Assembly: GCA_964551645.1 (NCBI GenBank)
Contig: CAZKDV010000044.1
Coordinates: 1-19,115 of the forward strand
Source of the DNA: CAZKDV01 sp964551645
GTDB taxonomy: Bacteria > Bacteroidota > Bacteroidia > Bacteroidales > DTU049
DNA: 19,115 nucleotides
Reading direction: 5' to 3'
Shown here: piece by piece, positions 10,701 to 14,949 of the stretch
Layout: each line of letters opens with the position of its first letter
Position numbering within the stretch: position 1 is the first letter of the stretch
Notes under the pieces: model-generated
The model's input: the letters and a program-made list of their open reading frames with translations, nothing else
Told to the model about the DNA's origin: nothing
The model's database searches: none
Made by a program: the position numbers and the translations under genes

Positions 10701-13143
10701 CCCCATTAACATTATGTTCATAAACTGAACCTGAGTTGAAGTTCATTTGGCTTGTAACTCCTGCAAATGGATTTGTTATAGTACTTTCAAGAGTTCCATC
10801 AACCTCAATATTTATGGCAGTAACATTTGCGCTCACAGTAACCTTTGTTCCGCTATCTATAATTACTTTTGCCGAATTGCTTGCCGTTGGTGCTGCACTT
10901 GCATTTTGTGGATTTGAAAAATTTGGGTCGGTATCTACTTCCCAAGTAGATAAAGAAGTCCAATTGCCATTTGCTTTGCTACGATAGTAATACACACTAC
11001 CTTCATCAGCAGTTATTTCTATTGTGCCAGAAAGGGGTAATACATTATGAGTTAAATTGCTAAAGTTAATTTTATTGTTTGCTAATGAACCCGAATAATT
11101 AGTCCATGCTGAGCCATTCCAACGCTTTGGAACCATTGATGACACACTGCCCACTATGTCGGAATTAGAATAGTCAAATTCCATATCATAAGAATAAGTT
11201 CCGCTTGTGTTTGAATTTGTTAAAGCCCAATAACGGTTTAAATAATTGCTTGAGCTTGTCTTTTTAGTGTGAGCTGAATTAACAACCCTTGCCCCAATAC
11301 TTCTTGCTACTGAATTTGTGGTAAAACTAATGGCAAATGGAGTATATTCTATATCACCTGTATTATCCCCTATGGGGAAGGTAAAACTTGGCGTACCTGC
11401 CGAAAAAGCTTTCACTAGTTGTCCTGTTCCGTTTGTAACTATCATATTGCTTGCCGAAGTAGTGTTGCCTCCTATGCTTGCATTTGCATTGCTCAAAGTC
11501 AAGTTATTGTTTCCTAAAATCAACAAACCTTGGTTAAGATATAAAGGAATGCTTGAATTACTTAAAGTATGAGAACTTGACAAAGAAACACTTGTTGGGT
11601 TGTCTATGGTGAGTGTGCCTGTAATATTTGCTGTTGGCAAACCGCTACCTGTTACCTGTGGCGTTGTTCCATTGTAAATATAATTAGCTGCAACGCCAAA
11701 TGTGCGTGTTCCTGTTACTTGTATGTTGCCATTTGCTGTTGTGCTTGCAGCGATACCTCCCGAATGGTCTATAAACAAAAATGTTGCAGCAGCGCTTGTG
11801 TTTGTAAAACCTCCTGAACCAGTAATAATATTTCCATTAAAGTATAAACTTCCGCTATTTGTGATAAGCCCACCGCTTGTTGCAGCACTTGCCAAAGTGC
11901 CATCGCCCAAAATTAAAATAGCTCCTGGATTAATTAAAAAAGTTTTGTTAGCTGCTGTTATTATATTGGTGTTTAATGTTAAAACGGCAGGCGATACTAC
12001 TTCATAACTAAGTGTTGCATTGTTGTATGTCCCTCCTGTTATTAAAAAACTACTTTCAACTCCACCAAACTTACAATTTGATGCTATTGCTGATGTTTGC
12101 GTAAAAACACCCCCTGTTTGTTTGTAATCACCATTAATTGTTAAGGTTACGGTTCCACCACCAGTTGATAAATCAAAAACTCCATCTGAAATTTCAAGTG
12201 CGCCAAAGTTCAATGTAGTTGTACCACTTGTCCCCGAGTTGACAATAAAACTTCCTTCTTTCATCATAAACACCCCATTTACATTTAGTATCAATGCTGA
12301 TGTTGAGTTTTTAAAATGCAAAGAGCCTAAGCCTGTGTTATTAACTTCAAAGTTTCCCTTAGCAATAATACTTACGCCCAAGCCAAAATCAATAGCGTCT
12401 TGATCTTTACAATTATAATTGAAATTTCCAAAAGATTGATTAAAACCACCAGCTATAGATGTAGAATTTACAATTCCTAAAATATTAACATTCGAACCCG
12501 CTTCCCAAGTTGCCGTAGGAATTGTTACGCCACCATCGCTTAAATAATTATAGCTTGATCCCTCGCTAAACTTAAAGGAATTAGCATTAGCAGTTATTGT
12601 TCCACCATAGTGATTAATAACCCCCGTTGAGCTAACAGTAAAAAGACCATAAACGCTAGTAGTAGAATATGTTTTAAAAGTTCCCCCTCTAACCTCCAAT
12701 GTACCAGAAATATCTGCTTTCTGAAGATGGGTTGTAGGCATTGTGATTGTCAAAGCGTTTACATCAGGAATTTGAAGAGTTGCTCCCTCTTCAATAAAAA
12801 AGTTTACAACACCTGCTGTTCCAACAATGTTAATAGTGTTGGTTGCGGTTGCCATCAATGTAACATCTGTGTTTCCTGTAACAAATAATTGCCCTATTGT
12901 TTGAGTTGGAATATCTGCAACAATAGTTGTTCCTGAATTGTGAAATACAATTATGTCATTATTTGCAGGTGCAATTCGTGCTGGTGTCCAGTTTGAAGCC
13001 GTAGTCCACGAAGCTCCCGGCACTCCCTTCCAAATGTATGTGTTTTGAGCCTGAGCATCAATAGACAATAAAACACTAAATAATACAAGAAAAAAATAAA
13101 GAAAAAATTTTTTCTTAGCTATTTCAGATACTTGCTTTTTCAT
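1..13143 (-). CDS. Giant modular beta-solenoid / beta-helix surface protein, C-terminus outside window (at least 4381 aa)
   Basis: One open frame of 4381 codons runs from ATG at 13143-13141 to the window edge with no stop. Residues 1-33 form a signal peptide: a Lys-rich start, a hydrophobic stretch at about 13-28, and a probable cut after DAQAQ. Three tandem beta-solenoid units follow (about 36-717, 718-1309, 1310-2015). Next come a beta-helix domain (about 2022-2778), an Ig-like linker (about 2785-2890), a second beta-helix (about 2937-3775) and a fourth Trp-motif unit from 3788 onward. Both helix domains end in DYDGD...DIGADE, as in the choice-of-anchor Q type of secreted helix proteins. 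Such proteins in Bacteroidota are often type IX secretion cargo with a C-terminal sorting domain. That end is not visible here, so cell-surface anchoring or release is inference. Role: probably adhesion or a structural surface protein. No catalytic motif was recognised. The start is supported by the signal peptide directly behind it and an A-rich leader. Confidence is high for the frame and low for function. Confidence 0.93.
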   Translation of the reverse strand, partial: MKKQVSEIAKKKFFLYFFLVLFSVLLSIDAQAQNTYIWKGVPGASWTTASNWTPARIAPANNDIIVFHNSGTTIVADIPTQTIGQLFVTGNTDVTLMATATNTINIVGTAGVVNFFIEEGATLQIPDVNALTITMPTTHLQKADISGTLEVRGGTFKTYSTTSVYGLFTVSSTGVINHYGGTITANANSFKFSEGSSYNYLSDGGVTIPTATWEAGSNVNILGIVNSTSIAGGFNQSFGNFNYNCKDQDAIDFGLGVSIIAKGNFEVNNTGLGSLHFKNSTSALILNVNGVFMMKEGSFIVNSGTSGTTTLNFGALEISDGVFDLSTGGGTVTLTINGDYKQTGGVFTQTSAIASNCKFGGVESSFLITGGTYNNATLSYEVVSPAVLTLNTNIITAANKTFLINPGAILILGDGTLASAATSGGLITNSGSLYFNGNIITGSGGFTNTSAAATFLFIDHSGGIAASTTANGNIQVTGTRTFGVAANYIYNGTTPQVTGSGLPTANITGTLTIDNPTSVSLSSSHTLSNSSIPLYLNQGLLILGNNNLTLSNANASIGGNTTSASNMIVTNGTGQLVKAFSAGTPSFTFPIGDNTGDIEYTPFAISFTTNSVARSIGARVVNSAHTKKTSSSNYLNRYWALTNSNTSGTYSYDMEFDYSNSDIVGSVSSMVPKRWNGSAWTNYSGSLANNKINFSNLTHNVLPLSGTIEITADEGSVYYYRSKANGNWTSLSTWEVDTDPNFSNPQNASAAPTASNSAKVIIDSGTKVTVSANVTAINIEVDGTLESTITNPFAGVTSQMNFNSGSVYEHNVNGGYLPLLTAPAVLSWDANSTVKIVGITTATLIYNIAQTFGNLEYNSPSQTSNFPLNISGSGTSFKGNFIVKSTGSGIVRLKHATTATNIYIDGNLEIENGSLIVNAGATAGTNLYIGGDYIQTGGTFNLSSVNIACAVYLDGNYTQTGGTFDRTVGATVTTFYFRGVNKEYKQTSGTVNNKFINYVVLANAIITLQSDLELSSSRSFTVNASARLNFGTKIISGAGSTFTLASNGTIDIGHQEGIVASGNSGNIQTATRTLNAGGHYIYSGTSEQVTGSGLPATVSGTLTIDNPTSVSLSNNYTLSNASIPLYLNQGLLILGDYDLTFNQGTASIGGNDFSANNMIVADGNGRLLKAFATGASSFTFPIGDASSNYSPISMQFAANSKARNIGFRLTNSKHPNDIVTSDFVSRYWTMTSTAADGTYNLNIDFTYSAGDKNGTESSYKINRYDNVNDVWIEYNSEVNPPVVSAQGILHGTSFIQTSAEYTLRSNPTHLCYRSKQSGNWNDISIWEVSSDPDFISPAPIQALSIPTTTNSDRILIDNGHTVTITSNVVADDIVVDGTLQINGGTTFSVANGEAEDDMIVNGSIINEGSLSVSANAIATINGDIDNKSGITLASSSKMIVNGTLSNNTSINSAAASLFFEKDSYYIHNRDGGAIPTASWDKESNMKVVGIVASAITGQKQVFGNIIWDNSYQTMDYTFAYTGSATICSGNFILNNTGSGAVIFKNGTSATTLTIGGDLQINEGHLIVNAGGTSTTTGTNLYIGGDYLQTGGTLDLSSSNATCTFNLDGNYYQTGGTFTRTIGTYITTFNFRGANKEYKQTSGTVNNTYINYVVLANAITTLQSDLTLSSGRAFTVNATARLNLGTKTISGAGSTFALLANGTIDIGHQDGIVAIAGGNNGNIQTATRTLNLAGHYIYSGTDGQVTGSALATGITGSITVNLSDGGNLTLTNAGTNTIGKNGRLTIMKGTLANAASFISDVTTLEYAGSQAQTTNSFEFPVTNGPRHLVINNSHSDGVTLHEARTMHTSGILTLTNGTLNTTETNLLTVAYAATGAVVGGSETSYVKGPLERRIPSASSGTYSFPVGKNAYAGFDVTLGAATGAIFTAQAEYFEEASGGSAGDGLSSIEDRYWHIQKTSGTGKFNDILLTITADGINEDSKIGYSDTKTAFYANIGGDFVDNSVTSILPTSMTSEAFYTIGSVGEGLKGTITKYNNLTEIANALRTNLITGDVIFELPSTYAGEPALPVVFNEFATNDTAWEVTIRPALGSTNFLTAGDPGSGLPLIDLDGIDRLTIDGRPGGEGASIEWIFRNTRTTSTLSPTFRFINDATYNTLTYLNVQGQNTATSGTINFSTSAGLVFGNSNNTISYCHIRDRSDANGKPTNAIYSNGTTSIRNANNIITNNHIYNISPSHASSGIHLAGHNAAWTITNNHIYQTSSQTGSGHVRCGIKIANTQALSDNFIIKNNYIGGSQPFAQGDPWTLIGNVNQSFYGIYLQTLAAATNNVIEDNVIGNLELGHGTSKNDFLFVGIYDVNGNNLIKGNTIGSTDGSRPIKINSALATASVTYGIYLTLGNDTVLNNTIGDISLTNATGIVGFTGIYTAANSASPTITIDGNTIANISASYTGTTAGGFVRGIHALGTTAAGIRNITNNKIYNLSSATGYIGVGANSPAIGILQLSTVAGHTITGNTVHSITNTHSTAATHVSGIFYNGTTTGTNRIERNFVHSLALSTNNASSTITGVHVNSGVVSVANNMIRLGITPEGESNSGNYTIRGFYHIPKDANSNYYFNTVYIGGSVSSSSNNTYCINRTAASGAIYLFNNIFYNTRSNVSGTGKHFAIGFTNMTGLISDYNFFNTDGVGGNIGEEGTTVYSILPEWINATNNPDINSSHGTLNFVNATDEASKADLHIDPSGGSQIESVGIAVAGYNTDYDGDLRFSAPDYQGSGTSVDIGADEIESISLDLTPPLISYFPIEMQNTLIAPSLSVAVVDAGSDVSTAQGKVPRLYYKRSTDANIYIDNTSATDGWKWVEAVVGSISFDFEIDYTKLKNGFVIGFETIEYFVVAQDEGPSVPSLPNVGINSGIFKTAPLNGVDLDSTVFPISGIINSYYINVIHGEVTVGTSGATYNSLTNDGGLFENINTGRLSGDLIATIISDLTDEMGTHALNEWLELGVGGYSITIKPDNQSRTVSGSVSNALIRLDGADRVTIDGGTSKNLTISNSVNGAYPAISLINGATYNKITNLNLKSRASNGTLLFSTSSESVGNSYNEVSNCEFSPSTTTAPSYGIYSLGTNANPNSNNVIKGNEIKNFRTAGIYANGTGCGNTWLIGGDSLGDGNKIYNEVASGATRGIYIGKSGEHTIKHNSIYQISGALTGSLFYGIEIAGSGNANIVTNNFIGGSEPYCLGDSPLEYKYMTANNVFRGITLAAGSVTASEVHSNMISNISITNTHASYTTTFMGIAVTGGLANIGSDGANIIGHSEKANSIVNISSVASTSYGISVAAGSNPAVIENNIIANIKYTGAGSSFQGISCTAGTTIASQINNNKIKSIKLEGTGSAAFTGINIGGGMFEVGTSVGNIIGDFDSTNNIVVAGTSISYGINSTASVASDISNNIIANICATSTGTGVYMRGIYHSNNSTQMTINNNIIKNLSSASQAAGVQENSSVLGIYMGSTTATGHSISGNKVFGLANTNSVTIAAVNVTGVVYAGATTGVHNISRNFVHSLSSLAQGSAVITGILVKSGIVNVHNNMIRLGIDSEGSSVAGNYSIIGLSHIPITVNSAYYYNSVYIGGTVSSSSTNTFAYYRSAASGVITLRNNIFDNSRSNGSGTGKHFAIGIANASGFNSDYQLFNTSGGGGNVGLLASTSYETLADWQVATGSPDANSIYGLAGFVNATGGADIVDLHIDLSIPSIVESKGVSLAIDLGDYDGDIRYGEFGYSDSGTAPDIGADEGEFYSKMAYTYVWKGTESSNWDNPNNWDSNGGTYPNYKDDIVIIDESFSPLYCPVIADAATYSVKNITIDTNATLTIGEGVSGQLNIFDTITVAGNVVCGYGSYVNYISNEAQVIATLNYHNLLISGARTTNDITLSNTDTIGIAGNFVNTAVFTTGGFVTTGSTINFNGTGNQDIPAQVSDDFYQNLVLSKGGIKTLKTASTINGNLFIAENVTLIDGGYLLTGPGLASGTFTIEDNAVFTMTNNNTTSGTGNNASSFPLFKNYDFAATSTVSYAGNAAQDVFAVPADGYGNLEITNNTKTADGSFAVQGDLTVGASTTLYYGTNTITVKGSISNSNIINGSAGDPSTGKILIASGLTDRTILATINNTTFGNIEIDTDSSTTTLYNSATTGNTLISGYLKINNGTLEIGEFKGTNAALIINDSIVIAGTLTHKSATGIKNYNGNFVVKNGGTFSSDALAGNVNFSKNIVNDGNFDVSSAIGTYTLMGSVKTVGGSKATSFGILSVTVGTEILSGVTLNVNSTFSVTAPLTNSGILNSLATSAIAGAGSITNNGVFSLSNASIAGTLIPSVDENTVIYTGAVAQTIKMPTTNPYYNLTIDKSAGI
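1819..2517 (-). repeat. Beta-helix C-terminal third, copy 2 (pairs with 4810-5511)
   Basis: Residues about 3543-3775, partner of residues 2545-2778, with NFVHSL, NNMIRLGI, YIGGTVSSSS, SGTGKHFAIG and DIGADE in order. The two copies are 699 and 702 bases long. Confidence 0.82.
1819..4335 (-). other. Right-handed parallel beta-helix domain 2 (residues about 2937-3775)
   Basis: It begins at HGEVTVGTSGATYNSL, has DRVTIDGG early on, carries rungs such as NNVIKGNEIKNF, NNIIANI and NNKIKSIKL, and ends in GDYDGDIRYG and DIGADE (3770-3775). It repeats the layout of helix domain 1 with an offset of about 997 residues at the end. Its C-terminal third is the more similar part (see the repeat pair 1819-2517 and 4810-5511). 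Confidence 0.75.
4477..4791 (-). other. Ig-like linker domain between the two beta-helix domains (residues about 2785-2889)
   Basis: The segment begins DLTPPLISYFPI and continues with beta-rich sequence (SLSVAVVDAGSDV, PRLYYKRST, ETIEYFVVAQD). The TPP-x-I-x-Y start followed by a pattern of alternating strands resembles Ig-like linker domains found between modules of Bacteroidota surface proteins. The fold is inferred from the sequence pattern only. Confidence 0.5.
4810..5511 (-). repeat. Beta-helix C-terminal third, copy 1 (pairs with 1819-2517)
   Basis: Residues about 2545-2778 run from NFVHSL through NNMIRLGI, YIGGSVSSSS and SGTGKHFAIG to DIGADE. Every one of these landmarks recurs in the same order in the second helix domain about 998 residues later. 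Landmark DNA is also alike: for example GCAAAGTGC occurs at 5162 and 2171. Confidence 0.82.
4810..7080 (-). other. Right-handed parallel beta-helix domain 1 (residues about 2022-2778)
   Basis: The region starts near GLKGTITKYNNLTEIANAL and then shows DRLTIDGR at its head. Many short rungs of the form N-N-x-I-x-N-I/V follow, typical of PbH1-type beta-helix repeats (for example NNHIYNIS, NNVIEDNVIG, NNTIGDIS). It ends in DYDGDLRF and DIGADE (2773-2778). This ending is known from secreted helix proteins of the choice-of-anchor Q type. Polysaccharide binding or cleavage is possible in the fold class, but no active site was recognised. Confidence 0.75.
7099..9216 (-). repeat. Protein repeat unit 3 of the giant surface protein (residues about 1310-2015)
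   Basis: It opens with CYRSK (R1313) and a GNW...WEV motif like unit 2. QTGG/QTSG rungs at 1588, 1612 and 1639 have the same 24 and 27 residue spacing as in unit 2, followed by HYIYSGT at 1734. After about residue 1750 the match to unit 2 breaks down. The unit then ends with its own versions of the landmarks, FPVG at 1903 and RYW at 1950, and leads into the first beta-helix domain. Confidence 0.8.
7903..8397 (-). repeat. Recent internal duplication, copy 2 (pairs with 9868-10356)
   Basis: This block encodes residues about 1583-1747 in unit 3 and is the partner of 9868-10356. Shared landmarks are GGDY.QTGGT, NKEYKQTSGTVNN, INYVVLANAI, RLN.GTK.ISGAGSTF, TIDIGHQ and GHYIYSGT. The reading frame is kept through the small indels. 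Confidence 0.82.
9592..9909 (-). repeat. Internal duplication, IYxGT-to-FPIGD block, copy 2 (pairs with 11365-11685)
   Basis: Residues 1079-1184, partner of the block at 487-593. TIDNPTSVSLS, SIPLYLNQGLLILG and FPIGD are identical or nearly so in both copies. One codon less than the partner keeps the frame. Confidence 0.82.
9868..10356 (-). repeat. Recent internal duplication, copy 1 (pairs with 7903-8397)
   Basis: This block encodes residues about 930-1092, from GGDYIQTGG to YSGT..QVTGS. It matches 7903-8397 both as protein and clearly as DNA, with an offset of about 1959 bases (for example the CAGTGTT at 10120 against 8161). Most differences I saw are single-base changes with one or two codon indels. 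Identity looks to be around four fifths by eye and was not computed. Confidence 0.82.
10993..13038 (-). repeat. Protein repeat unit 1 of the giant surface protein (residues about 36-717)
   Basis: The unit opens with a Trp-rich motif (W38, W46, N51-W52, then a Pro and Asn-Asp before a beta strand). A Gly/Thr/Asn-rich beta-solenoid follows, with a QTGG rung at residue 342. Then come an NYIYNGT block at 487, FPIGD at 589-593 and RYW at 637-639. The order of landmarks is the same in unit 2. Unit 1 is the most diverged in its first half; its second half matches unit 2 closely. Confidence 0.8.
11365..11685 (-). repeat. Internal duplication, IYxGT-to-FPIGD block, copy 1 (pairs with 9592-9909)
   Basis: Residues 487-593 run through QVTGSGLP, GTLTIDNPTSVSLS and SIPLYLNQGLLILG to FPIGD. 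The same string order occurs at residues 1079-1184. The DNA is also close: for example the stretches around 11614 and 9841 differ by a few bases and one added codon. Confidence 0.82.
13045..13143 (-). other. Signal peptide of the giant surface protein
   Basis: Residues 1-33 have a basic N-region (KK at 2-3, KKK at 10-12), a Phe/Leu/Val-rich core from about 13 to 28, and a polar end with Ala-Gln-Ala-Gln before Asn34. This is a standard Sec signal for signal peptidase I. There is no lipobox Cys, so the protein is not expected to be a lipoprotein. The exact cleavage site is a guess by eye. Confidence 0.88.
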
Positions 13144-13210
13144 ATTTTTATTTTTTAATTTTAATATCTAAATTATCTACATATATCGTTGTTTATTTTT
13201 TATTAATCTA

Positions 13211-13218
13211 CAAAAATA
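13211..13218 (-). promoter_or_regulatory. Candidate -7 box for the giant surface protein gene
   Basis: On the minus strand the bases read TATTTTTG, matching the Bacteroidota -7 consensus TAnnTTTG. It lies 68-75 bases upstream of the ATG, which would give a leader of about 60 bases. I found no convincing -33 TTG at the usual spacing. The leader just before the ATG is A-rich and has no Shine-Dalgarno sequence, as usual in this phylum. Confidence 0.4.
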
Positions 13219-13383
13219 CGATTGTTTCCCAATAAAATGATTATTTATAAGACTAATAATTTTAAATTTTTATATATTATTGTATTTCAATGCTTTAATG
13301 AAAAACATACAAATAGTACACGAAATTATTTCATCAATTATCTATTTTAGATTATTTGAAACTTACTGCATATCAAGGAAATA

Positions 13384-13399
13384 ACAAGTATTAACTTGT
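13384..13399. promoter_or_regulatory. Small inverted repeat in the divergent region, possible operator
   Basis: ACAAGT and ACTTGT flank a 4-base spacer, giving a perfect 6-base inverted repeat about 125 bases upstream of the barrel-protein gene. In such AT-rich DNA a short palindrome can arise by chance. No known operator was recognised. Confidence 0.2.
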
Positions 13400-13459
13400 A
13401 TTTTGTATGGAACTGTGTTTAGATAATAATTAATCAAAGTTTAAATATTTTTAAATTCA

Positions 13460-13467
13460 TAATTTTG
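13460..13467 (+). promoter_or_regulatory. Candidate -7 box for the barrel protein / gldH / uvrC operon
   Basis: TAATTTTG fits TAnnTTTG and lies 57-64 bases before the ATG at 13524. No clear TTG occurs at the -33 distance, so this is only a candidate. Confidence 0.35.
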
Positions 13468-13523
13468 TAAAAATTATTGTAATATTTAATCTTATTTGAC
13501 AACAATAAATTGCAAATATTTTT

Positions 13524-14456
13524 ATGAAACATTCTATAACTTTACTTTTACTAAAAATATTTTTTTTACACTCTATTGCACAAACAAATTTTACTCAATG
13601 CAAAGTATTATGGAATGAAACTGATAGTACATTTCATATCGTTCAAGATGAAAGAATAGGTTGGGAAATTAGTGGCAATTTCGGAGCTTATTTTGCAAAC
13701 AAGTATCAAGCTAAATTTTATGACGGAAGAAAAGAAAATAAAAATAACATTGATTATATCTTCAATAATAAGTATTGGAAACAAGAAATCATTCATCTTT
13801 TAGATGCTAATGTGCATAGAGACTCTTTTCAAATATATCAACTTCCTGCCGATATGAAATATGAGCCTTCAATGTATGTCGGCTTTTCGGCACGATATAA
13901 TCACACTAAAGCATTGGCGTTTAATATTCATTTTAATTATACTAAACTGCAAACAAAAGATATGCTTACGCTTAAATTATTTCCTCCTCTTTCTGGGCAA
14001 ATTGAAAGTTTTGAATACTGCGGACTATATGGAACTGAACAAAGAACAAATATTGACATAGGCATTATGTACGATTTGCAAGCAGATAAACCGCTTTCAT
14101 TAATTACAGAATTTGGAATTAACATAAATAACACACTCGTTAAAAGCCATACAATGCGTTTATATGAAAGAGAATTTAATATGGTTAATATTTATCTTAA
14201 TAACTCATATATTCCTAACACTCAACAAAATGAATATAATATCCGACAAGGAGGAATTGGATTTGGAATGTATGCTTCAATTGGAGTAAGATATAAAATG
14301 AACAAGCAATTTACTTTGGAACTAGTATCAAATCAGTATTTGAAAACCATAAATCTTGAAGGATATAATAAACGCTTGGGTATTCACATTGCTCCAATGT
14401 TCAGATTAGTGTTTAGCCCATTTTTTAATTTTGAACTAGATGATAATGATTACTAA
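13524..14456 (+). CDS. Probable outer-membrane beta-barrel protein, unknown function
   Basis: 310 residues. The N-terminus has a signal peptide with a hydrophobic core (about 5-16) and a likely cut near SIA-Q at 19-20. There is no lipobox. The rest has repeated amphipathic segments alternating aromatic or aliphatic with polar residues and often holding Gly: about 46-58, 116-140, 175-202, 243-258, 262-274 and 285-302. This is the pattern of outer-membrane barrel strands. I do not recognise a named family; it resembles the broad class of Bacteroidota barrel proteins of OmpW or PorT-like size. It is the first gene of a likely operon with a gldH-like gene (13 bases downstream) and uvrC. The upstream region is A/T-rich with no Shine-Dalgarno sequence. 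The ATG is chosen because it begins directly with the signal peptide. The real role is unknown. Confidence 0.8.
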   Translation: MKHSITLLLLKIFFLHSIAQTNFTQCKVLWNETDSTFHIVQDERIGWEISGNFGAYFANKYQAKFYDGRKENKNNIDYIFNNKYWKQEIIHLLDANVHRDSFQIYQLPADMKYEPSMYVGFSARYNHTKALAFNIHFNYTKLQTKDMLTLKLFPPLSGQIESFEYCGLYGTEQRTNIDIGIMYDLQADKPLSLITEFGININNTLVKSHTMRLYEREFNMVNIYLNNSYIPNTQQNEYNIRQGGIGFGMYASIGVRYKMNKQFTLELVSNQYLKTINLEGYNKRLGIHIAPMFRLVFSPFFNFELDDNDY

Positions 14457-14469
14457 AAAACATATCAAA

Positions 14470-14949
14470 ATGAAAATTCTGTTTTATATTTTTACTCTAA
14501 ACACATTATTTTTATTTTCATGCAATAAAAGTTCTATTATTTTTGAACAACATCAATCTTTTAAAGATGCTATTTGGGAAAAAGATAATCAACTAGTATT
14601 TGATTTGCCTATCAAAAATAATTTAGACGAATACAAAATAGACATAGTCTTCACACATTCATTACAATACCAATTTACTAATATCTATTTAAGCATGACC
14701 ATTATTGCACCTGATAGTAGCAATCGCGTTAGCAGTGGTAAATATCATATAAAAAATGAACATGGGGCATTTATTGGTAAAGAAAGCGAAGGTGCATATA
14801 CCATCAAAAACACTATTTTAAAAAAAACAGCTTTTAATCAAAAAGGGACTTATCAAATAATATTGCGTTACGAAATGCCATTTGACGAAATTAACGGAAT
14901 ATTAAATGCCGGAATAATTGTCAGCAAAACAGAAAAAGCAAATGAGTAA
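14470..14949 (+). CDS. gldH: GldH-like gliding motility lipoprotein
   Basis: 159 residues from the ATG at 14470. Residues 1-17 are a signal peptide ending in the lipobox LFSC, so Cys18 should be lipidated. The body matches the GldH pattern as I know it: W36, a strand at 42-61, YQFTNIYL (67-74), a Gly-rich FIGK...GAY segment (101-110), GTYQIILRYEMP (126-137) and a closing INGILNAGIIV (141-151). GldH is required for gliding in Flavobacterium but also occurs in non-gliding Bacteroidota, where its job is not clear; it is not a core part of the type IX secretion machine. An upstream in-frame ATG at 14440 would add 10 residues and overlap the previous gene by 17 bases. I prefer 14470 because it gives a compact lipoprotein signal. 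The end overlaps uvrC by 8 bases. Assignment was made from pattern memory, not a search. Confidence 0.72.
   Translation: MKILFYIFTLNTLFLFSCNKSSIIFEQHQSFKDAIWEKDNQLVFDLPIKNNLDEYKIDIVFTHSLQYQFTNIYLSMTIIAPDSSNRVSSGKYHIKNEHGAFIGKESEGAYTIKNTILKKTAFNQKGTYQIILRYEMPFDEINGILNAGIIVSKTEKANE

Larger units (their letters stand above)
9217..10992 (-). repeat. Protein repeat unit 2 of the giant surface protein (residues about 718-1309)
   Basis: It opens with YYYRSK (718-723) and GNW (W728). It then has QTGG/QTSG rungs at 935, 959 and 986, HYIYSGT at 1079, FPIGD from 1180 and RYW from 1226. Landmarks sit 592 residues after those of unit 1 (721 to 1313 for the next opening Arg; 487 to 1079 for the IYxG block). 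This gives a repeat period of about 1776 bases at those points. Confidence 0.82.
13144..13523. other. Divergent AT-rich intergenic region
   Basis: These 380 bases separate the giant minus-strand gene from the plus-strand operon. They hold the two candidate -7 boxes and a 16-base palindrome at 13384-13399. The only ATG frame I followed through it is 28 codons (13298-13384) and is not credible as a gene. Nothing else was recognised. Confidence 0.7.

Noticed and set aside
92..12007. Many plus-strand open frames of 60-138 codons across the left 12 kb (for example 92-493, 2888-3187, 6581-6967, 8795-9211, 11702-12007)
   Set aside because: All lie antisense to the uninterrupted 4381-codon minus-strand gene. 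Their translations are low-complexity Leu/Val/Pro/Ser strings expected from the complement of Asn/Thr/Gly/Ala codons, and they have no start-site context.
1..13143. The giant protein as a classical type V autotransporter
   Set aside because: The Gly/Asn-rich passenger-like solenoid would fit, but no C-terminal barrel is visible in the window and the host looks like Bacteroidota, where type IX export is the more likely route. The C-terminus would decide it.
13298..13384. 28-codon frame with ATG in the divergent intergenic region
   Set aside because: Very short, AT-driven composition, no ribosome-binding or conservation evidence.
13608..14134. Minus-strand and alternate-frame open frames inside the barrel-protein gene (13608-13796, 13861-14061, 13937-14134)
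   Set aside because: They are shadows of the 310-codon gene, which has a signal peptide and barrel-strand pattern.
14440..14469. Upstream ATG for the GldH-like gene adding 10 residues
   Set aside because: Possible but less likely: it overlaps the previous gene by 17 bases and lengthens the signal peptide with a charged stretch that is not needed. The lipobox is the same either way.
14918..14941. Upstream TTG start for uvrC adding 8 residues
   Set aside because: The ATG at 14942 overlaps the gldH stop in the usual coupled way and leaves the GIY motif at the normal distance. The extra residues are Lys/Gln-rich and come from the end of gldH read in another frame.
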